Shown here one piece after another: positions 53,603 to 61,328 of a stretch of DNA of 64,000 nucleotides. A model generated the notes under the pieces. The model was not told the DNA's origin, searched no databases, and saw only the letters and a list, made by a program, of their open reading frames with translations. Numbering within the stretch: the stretch's first letter is position 1; each line of letters opens with the position of its first letter. The stretch spans positions 57,080-121,079 of the IMG/VR virus record IMGVR_UViG_3300031823_000002; one strand, 5' to 3'. The stretch comes from a virus. A program made the translations under genes and the position numbers.

Positions 53603-54340
53603 TCAAGGGGTTTTAGCCAGCTTCCACTCTTTGGGTAGCACGCCGAAGGGGTGAGTAAATTGTTCTTCTCCGACTACACCGCCCCACTTGGCGCGGTAAT
53701 ACTCACGATACAGCGGGAAAGTAACACTGTTCAGGTGGCGCAGATAGGCATCACTGTTGATCGTCTGGCTCCCATGCCCCTCCGGGCCGTGTTTTACCAC
53801 GATTCCCGAACTGATACGCTCCCAGCCAGCGAGGTCCATGCGCCGAAAATAGTCATTGTCGGAAAAGTAGGCGGCAAAGGTGGTGTCGTAACCGCCTATC
53901 GCCCCATAGACTTTTGGGTTATAGACGCATAGTACGTCGTGCAGGGTGTAGATAACTCCCCATTTAGGATGAGGAAGAGGAGGAAGAGGATTATTGATAG
54001 CGCGAGCATACTCCAGCAGCTTCTCGCATGCACCTTCCGGGATAACTGCATCGTTATGCATGTGTATGCAATAAGACTTGCCCCGGCGCAGCGTCTCTTC
54101 GAGTTCCCAGTTCATGCTCTGGGTGAATGACAGCGGAACAGGCGGACGAAAGACTTTGACCGGGGGCAACCATCTCGCATATGCGCCGTTCTCGGTCGGA
54201 ACCATGATGTTTGCGACCATGCCGTCCGGGGAATTGTCGATGATGGTCAGATCGTCGTGCAGGCAGGTGACCGAATTTACCGCGTTTATCAGCAGGTCAG
54301 GCCGGTTTACGACAGGAATAAAGGCCGCAAAGTCAGACAT
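53603..54340 (-). CDS. family 2-like glycosyltransferase, 245 aa
   Basis: GT-A fold cues: N-terminal strand-helix with FIPVVNRPDLLINAVNS, an acidic IHMHNDAVIPEGA in place of the usual DxD, and later GGYDTTFAAYFSDNDYFRRM, the acceptor ED-type region. It would transfer a sugar from a nucleotide sugar to phage or host glycans or to DNA. First of four sugar-related genes on the minus strand. Confidence 0.65.
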   Translation of the reverse strand: MSDFAAFIPVVNRPDLLINAVNSVTCLHDDLTIIDNSPDGMVANIMVPTENGAYARWLPPVKVFRPPVPLSFTQSMNWELEETLRRGKSYCIHMHNDAVIPEGACEKLLEYARAINNPLPPLPHPKWGVIYTLHDVLCVYNPKVYGAIGGYDTTFAAYFSDNDYFRRMDLAGWERISSGIVVKHGPEGHGSQTINSDAYLRHLNSVTFPLYREYYRAKWGGVVGEEQFTHPFGVLPKEWKLAKTP

Positions 54341-54388
54341 GGTGAGATTCTAAAATTTAATTTCAGTCGCTACCAGAGTCTTTCCGAA

Positions 54389-54904
54389 TCATGGCGCGAT
54401 CCAGATGGTGTCCACTACTTCGACGCCGGGAATCAATTCATCGACGATGCGCTTCACATCCGGCCAGCCCGCGAAGCCGTAATCGTGGCCGCAGAAGGTT
54501 CCGCCTTCGGCCAGCAGCGGTTGCCATGCCATGATGTCCTGCCGCACGTTGTATTCATCATGGGCAGCGTCGATAAAAATCAGGTCGAAACGCCGACTGA
54601 GCTTGACCGCCTTGCGAGCGGCCCAGATCGAAGCGTGGTTCATGGGGCGCACGTTGGTTAGATGGGCGGTGTTGGCGCAAAACACGTCGTAGTACCAGCC
54701 ATCCGTACCGCATTCGGACCAGATATCGACGGAGTAGACTCGCGCCTCCGTGTTCTCGGCCAGAGCGCATGTACTGCGCCCTTTGTAGCTTCCGATCTCC
54801 ACGATGCTGCCGCCCTTGGGAACCTTCGCTGCCGCTTGCGCCAGCCAGAGCAACTCGGTTTCGCTCATCCAACCCGGAATCGTCAACGCCTTCTCGATGT
54901 TCAT
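54389..54904 (-). CDS. SAM-dependent methyltransferase-like, 171 aa
   Basis: Rossmann motif I IVEIGSYKGRST near residue 35, then a VYSVDIW strand (motif II) and FDLIFIDAAHDEYNVRQDIM (motif III-IV). Fits the class I family that includes sugar O-methyltransferases (Methyltransf_24 type). Likely methylates a glycan built by the neighbouring transferases. It overlaps the next upstream gene by 4 nt. Confidence 0.65.
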   Translation of the reverse strand: MNIEKALTIPGWMSETELLWLAQAAAKVPKGGSIVEIGSYKGRSTCALAENTEARVYSVDIWSECGTDGWYYDVFCANTAHLTNVRPMNHASIWAARKAVKLSRRFDLIFIDAAHDEYNVRQDIMAWQPLLAEGGTFCGHDYGFAGWPDVKRIVDELIPGVEVVDTIWIAP

Positions 54905-55470
54905 ACGCCCATCCCACTCGTCGGTACGTTAATAATAGGGGCAATCTCCGGGAAAGCGATATAGGAATAACGCTCTTTGAGGGCATCACAAAAGATGCCG
55001 TCCAGCGTGTACTCATCCCGGTTGGGCCACTCCGCGATCTCCCGCTTGATGACCATGTTGGCGGTATCGACATGGCAGCAGCGCGGGTCTTCGGAGAAGA
55101 AAATCCGGCCATGGCGCAGGATGGGGAAGACGGCCCAGTCAGGACGCGCCTGATCGAGAGCGCGGTAGATATCGGTGAGCGCGTCGGAGCGCTGGAAGAA
55201 GTTGTCGTCGTCCAGATAGATGCAGTAGTCGCCGGTCGCCAGCCGCCAGCCGATCCCACGGGGCGTGTTCCCGAAATTGCCGTAACGCTTGCCCAGACAG
55301 ACGATCTGGCGGTCGGGGTGCCGGATGGAATTCAGGAGATCGGAATTAAGGGGACCGCCGTCCACGACGACGATGTGTTGCCACAGGTCCAGTTGGGTTT
55401 CGATGGACTGGCAGCAACGAAAGAGACTGTCACGCTGAAGCGTGGCGGTGATAATGCTGAACATCGGCAT
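54901..55470 (-). CDS. family 2 glycosyltransferase, 189 aa
   Basis: Classic GT2 start MPMFSIITATLQRDSLFRCC, the nucleotide-sugar helix, and YLDDDNFF as the metal-binding DxD near residue 90. At 189 aa it is a compact domain with no membrane segment. Stop overlaps the methyltransferase start, so they are one transcript. Confidence 0.7.
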   Translation of the reverse strand: MPMFSIITATLQRDSLFRCCQSIETQLDLWQHIVVVDGGPLNSDLLNSIRHPDRQIVCLGKRYGNFGNTPRGIGWRLATGDYCIYLDDDNFFQRSDALTDIYRALDQARPDWAVFPILRHGRIFFSEDPRCCHVDTANMVIKREIAEWPNRDEYTLDGIFCDALKERYSYIAFPEIAPIINVPTSGMGV

Positions 55471-55485
55471 AACAGCCTCATTGTC

Positions 55486-55788
55486 TCATTCCTTTTTGAG
55501 ATCGCCGCTTGGTTCAGCGGCTTGCTCTATGAACGTCATCATGGCCTCTGCCGCCTCCGTCCGACTGGCATTGGACGTGACATAAAACGTATCCGCGCCG
55601 CGATCAGGAAAGATCAGCAAGACGAAGCCGTAAGTGGGGAATGCTTCGGTGAGGGTGGCGGTTAGTTTTCCGCCAACCTCCTTCAGCGCGGCTGCTAGCT
55701 CAGGATCAGGACTATCACCTATGCGCATGCGAAGCTTACCTTCTCCCGAGATCGCCTTCGTGAACTTCGAAGTCTTGGGGCGTGTCAC
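55486..55788 (-). CDS. hypothetical protein, 100 aa
   Basis: Starts at a GTG and overlaps the next upstream gene by 53 nt. Short alpha/beta protein (LTEAFPTYGFVLLIFPDRGA; RTEAAEAMMTFIEQAAEPS). No motif. Reading is helped by the tight minus-strand packing. Confidence 0.55.
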   Translation of the reverse strand: MTRPKTSKFTKAISGEGKLRMRIGDSPDPELAAALKEVGGKLTATLTEAFPTYGFVLLIFPDRGADTFYVTSNASRTEAAEAMMTFIEQAAEPSGDLKKE

Positions 55789-56128
55789 CTTTCTTGATAT
55801 GCATCGCTAGGTGTAACGCCTGCCAGCGCCGCCGCAAGTCGGTGCGGTGCATTTCCTTCGGTGGCACAGCTTCGCAAAACATGCAAAAGGTTGGAACCCC
55901 GAAGCCGCGTCCGCTACGACGAATAATGCTGGCCAAGAGCGAGAATGACCCTGCGGGCAAACTGGCGTGGAGCGACATCATGCTCGTCCGCAGCATGGCT
56001 GAGGAAACCTTTGATGTTTCCGACTGCATCAGCGACTGCAATCGTTTCGGCAAACGAGGCATCATGGGAATTACCGTGCCGCTCGGTTGCGTGGACTGTG
56101 TGGGCTGCTGTTCTTTGCGTGCTGCCAT
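55736..56128 (-). CDS. hypothetical protein with CxxC ... HxxxH end, 130 aa
   Basis: ATG at 56128 has AGGAG 12 nt upstream on the minus strand. The C-terminal part (FCMFCEAVPPKEMHRTDLRR; ALHLAMHIKKG) holds a CxxC and a late HxxxH that could bind zinc. The first 70 residues overlap, in another frame, the end of the zinc-finger gene by 215 nt. Part of the overlap may be only one of the two frames; the C-terminal part is the better supported. Confidence 0.45.
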   Translation of the reverse strand: MAARKEQQPTQSTQPSGTVIPMMPRLPKRLQSLMQSETSKVSSAMLRTSMMSLHASLPAGSFSLLASIIRRSGRGFGVPTFCMFCEAVPPKEMHRTDLRRRWQALHLAMHIKKGDTPQDFEVHEGDLGRR

Positions 56129-56813
56129 TGGCGTGTATTAGCTCCTCAGTGGTGGCTGGAAGGATTTGAAGTCCGCGTGGATCGACCTGATGTTTGCGCT
56201 TAAGGTGAGCCGCCAAGAATTTCAATGCCTTAAAAGTGTTGGGGCATTGCGGACACTGAACCCTGCCGTTCGAATTCACGGCTACCTTCGGATTCACGAT
56301 GACCCCATTGGTTCGTTGTTCGATCCGTTGTTCTTGGCGACGCTCCAGCGCAACTTGAGTCTTGAGGTGATTGCGCCCAAGAACGCCATGCTTGAAACGG
56401 CGGTGCTTCCCAAGTTCGGTTGCCGTAGGAAAGTCAATCTTTCGGTGTAGGCTTTGCATGCATTCCGGACAACGAAAGATACCTTGCTGAGCAAGAGCCG
56501 CGTAGTGTCTGGCAGCTTTATCGGAAGAGACGTTTACGGTTGCCTTGTCAATCGCCGTGTTGAGCTTTTTCTTTTTTGCATAACTGGCTTTGATCGCTAC
56601 CTTGGCTTTCTTCCGTGCTTCGGGCGAATGCCAGCCGCTATCGGAGCGCCTCTTTAGCTGCGACGCTTTAATGTTTTCCTTACGTTTCTCAATAGCCTCT
56701 GGGGGCAGCGGCTCTCCGTTTCGCAAGAGATTGTGAGCCATCGCCATGTGGGACGATAAGCCAGAGTTACTCTTGAACTCTTTCTCGCATTCAGGAACTG
56801 GACATTTTGTCAT
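55914..56813 (-). CDS. protein with three C2H2 zinc fingers, 299 aa
   Basis: Finger 1 (residues 4-27): C-x4-C-x3-F-x5-L-x2-H-x4-H. Finger 3 (starting VQCPQCPNTF): C-x2-C-x3-F-x5-L-x2-H-x4-H. Both are textbook C2H2 fingers with the core Phe and Leu. The middle finger (CPECMQSLHR ... ELGKHRRFKH) has a longer loop. A basic helical region (KKAKVAIKASYAKKKKLN) lies between. Probably DNA or RNA binding. AAAGGAGAG precedes the ATG. The last 215 nt overlap the gene at 55736. The family is rare in phages. Confidence 0.7.
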   Translation of the reverse strand: MTKCPVPECEKEFKSNSGLSSHMAMAHNLLRNGEPLPPEAIEKRKENIKASQLKRRSDSGWHSPEARKKAKVAIKASYAKKKKLNTAIDKATVNVSSDKAARHYAALAQQGIFRCPECMQSLHRKIDFPTATELGKHRRFKHGVLGRNHLKTQVALERRQEQRIEQRTNGVIVNPKVAVNSNGRVQCPQCPNTFKALKFLAAHLKRKHQVDPRGLQILPATTEELIHANGSTQRTAAHTVHATERHGNSHDASFAETIAVADAVGNIKGFLSHAADEHDVAPRQFARRVILALGQHYSS

Positions 56814-56901
56814 TAACTCTCCTTTACTTCAATTCAGTCTGTTTACTTGTTTTTGTTCTAAATTAAATTCAAATTTTCTCAGTTTGAAGGGGAACAAGGT
56901 G

Positions 56902-58122
56902 TTACTGCTTTGCGAGTGCTTTTCGAAACCACGCGTCAAAGCGGGGCCAAACGTTACTCCAGTCGAGTTGACTAGGCTGATTCACCCTCTTCCCTAGAAA
57001 ATACTCTATCCTGCCCACCCAGTCCTTAGCGTCAAAGATCGGGCGGTAGCAGTTGTACACGCCTTCCAAATGAAGACGAACTGGATTTATTAACAGGTCT
57101 TGGTCTACAAAATCAACTGCGCCTGCGTATTTTCCGTGAATGCAGGGTGTGCCACAAAACAAGCTCTCGGCTATCGGATAGCCAAAACCCTCACCCGCTC
57201 CGATCCCAAGGGTGACATCGCAAGCCGAGTAAGCTTGGGCCATTTCGTCATCGTCCAGATAGCCCAGCGAGAACATGGCAGTGTCAGCGAGTCCGAAGTC
57301 CACCAGCAGGGCAAAGAGCGACCAGTAGTTCTCCATCTTGTCGGTATGAATCCAGAATCTCGCCTTGGGGTGATGACGATGGAGGAGCATCTCGCAAATC
57401 TCCGCCCACAGTCCCCAGTCCTTGCGGGCCTGATTGGTGGCGACCGCGCCGATCAGGATTTCGTCCTCCCGAATCGGTGGCGGCGTTGTGCCACGCAGGT
57501 TGCCGCAGCCAGTCAGCGACGTGAAGTTCTTACGCGCCTCGCTCCGGTCGCGGGGGTAGAAGATCGCAGGGTCGATGCCGTGCGGGATCGATCCTAAGTC
57601 TCTTTCCTGTGAACGCTCGTTCCCCAGAGAGCGGCGGATGATGTCTTCGCTCCACTGTCCGTAGGCCAGAATACGGTCGAAGCCTAGAAGGCTCTGGACG
57701 AGCGGGTAGGAGAGCGTGTCATGCGGCCCTTCAGCATCGACCGGATTGTAAATCCAGCGCTCGATCTTGGCGGAGGTGAGAAATTGCTTCAGAGGTTCGA
57801 CCCCGCACATTACGTTGGGCCGCGAGAACCAGCCGAGACGACCGGCGTCCCAGACAAAGAGAATGACGCCCGCCTGTTTACCGGCCCAGTCCGCCCAGAC
57901 CTCGGGAAGCGTAGGGAGGACAAAGTCGGCCATGCCTTCAACTGCGTACTGGGGAAATTTAAATCTCTGTGATCCGGGGCCACCATAGCCAAAGCTGGCG
58001 ATGCGGCAAACGTCTTTAAGATTCGCGTCAGCTCGTATAGCGATTTCGCCAGCAATTCGGCCCAATCCTGTTCCTGCGGACACAGCGTCGCTAACGATCA
58101 GCACAGGGGTTGGTGCGACCAT
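56902..58122 (-). CDS. family 4-like glycosyltransferase, 406 aa
   Basis: GT-B fold with the donor-site signature GIGAGEGFGYPIAESLFCGT near residues 303-322 and an N-terminal Rossmann-like start. Uses nucleotide sugars to extend glycans. It is the largest of the four sugar enzymes and lies at the head of the minus-strand cluster, next to the divergent XRE promoter region. Confidence 0.75.
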   Translation of the reverse strand: MVAPTPVLIVSDAVSAGTGLGRIAGEIAIRADANLKDVCRIASFGYGGPGSQRFKFPQYAVEGMADFVLPTLPEVWADWAGKQAGVILFVWDAGRLGWFSRPNVMCGVEPLKQFLTSAKIERWIYNPVDAEGPHDTLSYPLVQSLLGFDRILAYGQWSEDIIRRSLGNERSQERDLGSIPHGIDPAIFYPRDRSEARKNFTSLTGCGNLRGTTPPPIREDEILIGAVATNQARKDWGLWAEICEMLLHRHHPKARFWIHTDKMENYWSLFALLVDFGLADTAMFSLGYLDDDEMAQAYSACDVTLGIGAGEGFGYPIAESLFCGTPCIHGKYAGAVDFVDQDLLINPVRLHLEGVYNCYRPIFDAKDWVGRIEYFLGKRVNQPSQLDWSNVWPRFDAWFRKALAKQ

Positions 58123-58156
58123 GCAGGCCAGTCTAGGACGGCGTCCCTAACATGTC

Positions 58157-58218
58157 AAGCGTATTTACGCATCCATACGCTTACTTGTGTTGACACTGAA
58201 ACCGGGTGGTTTTATTCT
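58157..58218 (+). promoter_or_regulatory. strong promoter with operator-like inverted repeat
   Basis: TTGACA at 58190-58195, exactly 17 nt, then TATTCT at 58213-58218: a near-consensus sigma70-type promoter. Just upstream, AAGCGTA (58157-58163) and TACGCTT (58176-58182) form an inverted repeat 19 bp centre to centre, a likely repressor operator. The -10 ends 6 nt before the ATG at 58225, so transcription should start at or next to the start codon, giving a leaderless or nearly leaderless message. It also faces the divergent glycosyltransferase gene. Confidence 0.65.
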
Positions 58219-58224
58219 TGAAGT

Positions 58225-58497
58225 ATGGGACAAACGGCGGTAGTAAGAAAACAGCAAACGAGGGCGACAAAAGTGGCCAACACCTTAACCGAGGCTGAGG
58301 TACTCAACATCATGAAGGCCGAACAGGGGGCACAGTCCCTCCGTGAATTCGCGGCCACGATTGGCGTCACCCCGGCATACATTTCGGACATCTACAACGG
58401 CAGGCGTCACCCCGGCGCGAAGGTTCTGGATCATTTCGGCATTGGCAAAACGAGCCAGATTATCGTAGAGTACGTATTCTTCAGAAAGAAGAAATAG
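58225..58497 (+). CDS. XRE-type regulator, probably leaderless, 90 aa
   Basis: The turn SLREFAATIGVTPAYISDIY (residues about 38-57) plus GRRHPG is a Cro/CI-type helix-turn-helix. No ribosome-binding site precedes ATG 58225, and the promoter places the transcript start at that codon, as for lambda CI from PRM. It probably controls itself through the inverted repeat at 58157-58182, and with it the array operon. Targets are inferred. Confidence 0.65.
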   Translation: MGQTAVVRKQQTRATKVANTLTEAEVLNIMKAEQGAQSLREFAATIGVTPAYISDIYNGRRHPGAKVLDHFGIGKTSQIIVEYVFFRKKK

Positions 58498-58515
58498 CCG
58501 GGAGGGCAATCCCCC

Positions 58516-58740
58516 ATGCCCATGATCGAACTGCATGAAGGCTTCTACGTCCGTATTGGCAGCGACATCGCATTTGCGGTAGTCAAGGCAAGCGAGGACG
58601 GAAAAGCGTGCTCTGCGTTTACCGATGGCCAGTCAGCCGTGGATGGAGGCTTCCTCATCCCCTACAAGGCGTCCGAGGTTTGCGAGCAACTGAACGACGC
58701 CGAGGAAGAGCTTTACGGCGAAGAAGGGGACGAAAAGTAG
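58516..58740 (+). CDS. hypothetical acidic protein, 74 aa
   Basis: ATG at 58516, GGGAGGGCAATCCCCC upstream. Acidic, mixed strand/helix, ending EEELYGEEGDEK. No family. Lies between the regulator and the zinc protein in the array operon. Confidence 0.55.
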   Translation: MPMIELHEGFYVRIGSDIAFAVVKASEDGKACSAFTDGQSAVDGGFLIPYKASEVCEQLNDAEEELYGEEGDEK

Positions 58741-58741
58741 G

Positions 58742-59080
58742 ATGCCGCGTCACGTCTTCGTTGGGGACGCCGTACATCTGAAGCAGTCTCCCTGTCCCGT
58801 CTGCGGCCACAAGCTCGACGGCCTCACCCCCGCCAAATTTGACACCCCTCCTGCCAAGCAGGACGACTGGGTTCCGACCAACACCTCTTTCAGTATCTGC
58901 ATCTACTGCGCATCCATGCTCCGTTTTGAGGGTGAACGCAAACTGCGCAAAGTCACCCCTGAAGACCTCGTGGAACTGCTCAACGCTGAGCCGGAACTCT
59001 TCAGCCTGCTGCATAAGATGGCCGACTTCGCGAACGGGATGATCCGGGATCGGCAGCGCAAGAACTACAGGAAAAACTGA
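58742..59080 (+). CDS. zinc-binding protein, 112 aa
   Basis: ATG directly after the upstream stop. CPVCGHKL near residue 18 and CIYCASML near residue 53 form a four-cysteine zinc site. The rest is helical (DLVELLNAEPELFSLLHKMA). Directly upstream of the gene abutting the array, so it could be an array-related accessory; that is guilt by association only. Confidence 0.55.
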   Translation: MPRHVFVGDAVHLKQSPCPVCGHKLDGLTPAKFDTPPAKQDDWVPTNTSFSICIYCASMLRFEGERKLRKVTPEDLVELLNAEPELFSLLHKMADFANGMIRDRQRKNYRKN

Positions 59081-59403
59081 TGCAGGCCAGCGACAGGCTC
59101 AAAACGGTGCTGGGGCTGGGAGACGTGGTCGCCCTGTTCCCGGTGCTTAAGGATTGGAGCACGGATGAGCTACGGGCACTCCTTCGGGATATTGAGGAGT
59201 ACGCCTCTGTGAGTCACAAGGCCATCGATAGAGCGTGGGAAACGGTCGCGTTGTCGCCCAACATTTTCCTGAGTGAAGCGTTGTCGAAGACGGTTGACGA
59301 GTATCGCGACGAAAAGAAGATAGAAGTGATGCAGATTATGTCGGAAATTAGTTCGGTGGCGATGTTCTATTTGAACCAACGTGGAATTAAAATTCCCGAG
59401 TGA
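59080..59403 (+). CDS. helical protein ending inside the first array repeat, 107 aa
   Basis: Starts at an overlap with the upstream stop. Almost all helix (VVALFPVLKDWSTDELRALL; KIEVMQIMSEISSVAMFYLN). Its last codons GAG TGA are the first bases of the first array repeat (59398-59407), so the array begins exactly at this gene's end. No family. Confidence 0.6.
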   Translation: MQASDRLKTVLGLGDVVALFPVLKDWSTDELRALLRDIEEYASVSHKAIDRAWETVALSPNIFLSEALSKTVDEYRDEKKIEVMQIMSEISSVAMFYLNQRGIKIPE

Positions 59404-61327
59404 ACCAATGGGTATGAGAGCGCCAGAGCCTGAGAGTGAAAACCAATAGTTGTGAGCGTGCCAAAGTTTGGGAGTGAACCATACTAATTGCGAGTGCCAT
59501 GATCAATGAGTGAACCGGGCAGGACGAGCGTGCCATGAAGGACGAGTGAACCACATCCAGCGCGAGTGCCATGATTGAAGAGTGAACCAATAATTGGGAG
59601 AGCACCAGAAAGAGGGAAGTGAACCAACGCTGGGAAGAGTGCCAAAGTACGGGAGTGCCAACCATATCCTCTGAGGGTGCCAAATATCGAGCGTGAACCA
59701 AATACGACGTGCGTGCCAATGTAGATGAGTGGGAACCAATATGTGGGAGCGTGCCATGAAACAAGAGTGGGAAAACCAAGTCTGCTGAGAGGGCCAAGAA
59801 AGGTGAGTGCAGCCAAATCTGATGAGAGTGCCAAAGGTGGTGAGCGAAAACCAGAGTGCTTGAGCGTGCCCGGAAAAGTGAGTGAAACCGACTCTACAGA
59901 GGGTGCCAAAATACGGGAGTGAAACCGACTACGGCGTGAGCACCAAAACCCATGAGTGAACCGGAGTTTGTGAGGGTGCCATATCCGGGGAGTGAACCAA
60001 GTGCAAGGAGAGTGCCAAGGTTCATGAGTGAACCACAAACAGCGAGAGCACCATAGGAGTTGAGTGCAACCACGAAGGCTGAGAGTGCCATGAACTCCGA
60101 GTGGAAACCAAATTACGGGAGCGTGCCATATCCGGCGAGTGAACCAGCGAGTAGCGCGAGCGCCAAAGTCTGGGAGTGAACCGATGAGCATGAGCGTGCC
60201 AGAGGTGAGGAGTGAAAACCAATGATGTTGCGAGTGCCGAAAGTCAAGAGTGCAACCCATGTCAAGTGATAGCGCCAAGGGTTGAGAGTGAAACCATATT
60301 TGCCGCGAGTGCCACGCATCGAGAGTGAACCATACATGATGCGAGCACCATGTAATGTGGAGTGAGCCGAAGTAATTGCGAGCGCCAACTACTCAGAGCG
60401 AACCGAATCAGGAGAGAGTGCCAAGAGACGAGTGTGAACCAAATTCATGGAGAGTGCCAAGGGTCGGGAGTGTCCAGCCAGACATTCCGCGAGCGCCAAA
60501 GTCTGGGAGCGGAAATACAACCATGAGCTATGCGAGTACCGGGAGTCCCGAGTGAACCAATGAAGAATGAGAGTGCCATGATTAAGGAGTACCAACCAAA
60601 GGAAGTGAGAGTGCCATTTAGCTGGAGTGAGCCATACGTGACGCGAGTGCCATAGTACCTGAGCGAACCAATGAAACGGAAAGCACCAAAAGGACAGAGT
60701 GAACCAGTTCTTGCGCGAGCACCAAAATCGATGAGTGAACCAGATAACCGGCGAGTGCCAGAAGATGAAGAGTGAACCATCATCGAGGAGTGTGCCAAGG
60801 TTAATGAGTGAACCGTACAGAGGAGAGCACCATAGTTGAGGAGTGAACCAGCGTCAGTGAGCCGCACCACAGTGGAAGAGTGAACCGAGAAAGCGGAGGA
60901 GCACCAACGGAGTGGGAGTGAACCAACGTCAAGGAGAGTGCCAATGTGCCAGAGTGCAACCATGATCGTGGAGAGCGCCACTGAACTGGAGTGAACCAAT
61001 CATGCCGCGAGCACCAAGACGAGTGAGTGAACCATCAACAAAGCGAGTGCCAGAAGTAGGGAGTGAACCGATACTGAAGAGTGCGCCCAGAGATGCGAGT
61101 GAACCACAAGGTATGCGAGCACCATAGGCTAAGAGTGAACCAAACATAGCGGAGAGCACCATGAAAAGGGCGTGAACCATCAAATCGGAGAAGCACCAGA
61201 AGACGAGAGTGAACCAGAAATCCAGAGAGCACCATATGATGAGAGTCGAACCAAGCTGTGAGGGAGCACCAGAGCGGAGAAGTGAATCAAAATCGTAGAG
61301 AGCACCATCGTTCAGGAGTGAAAATCA
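59398..61327 (+). repeat. TIGR-like guide array, first block
   Basis: Alternating 10-nt repeats A (GAGTGAACCA and variants) and B (GAGAGCACCA, GAGCGTGCCA, GCGAGTGCCA and variants) are separated by unique 8-nt spacers. For example, A 59408 edge: repeat 59398-59407, spacer ATGGGTAT, B 59416-59425, spacer GAGCCTGA, next A from 59434. The period is 36 bp (10+8+10+8). By eye I count 53 A repeats. A repeats vary in length by insertion of bases after GAGTG (10 to 17 nt), while B repeats stay at 10-11. No coding frame is conserved. Matches the tandem interspaced guide RNA (TIGR) layout. Likely transcribed from the + strand with the upstream operon. Confidence 0.85.
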
Positions 61328-61328
61328 G

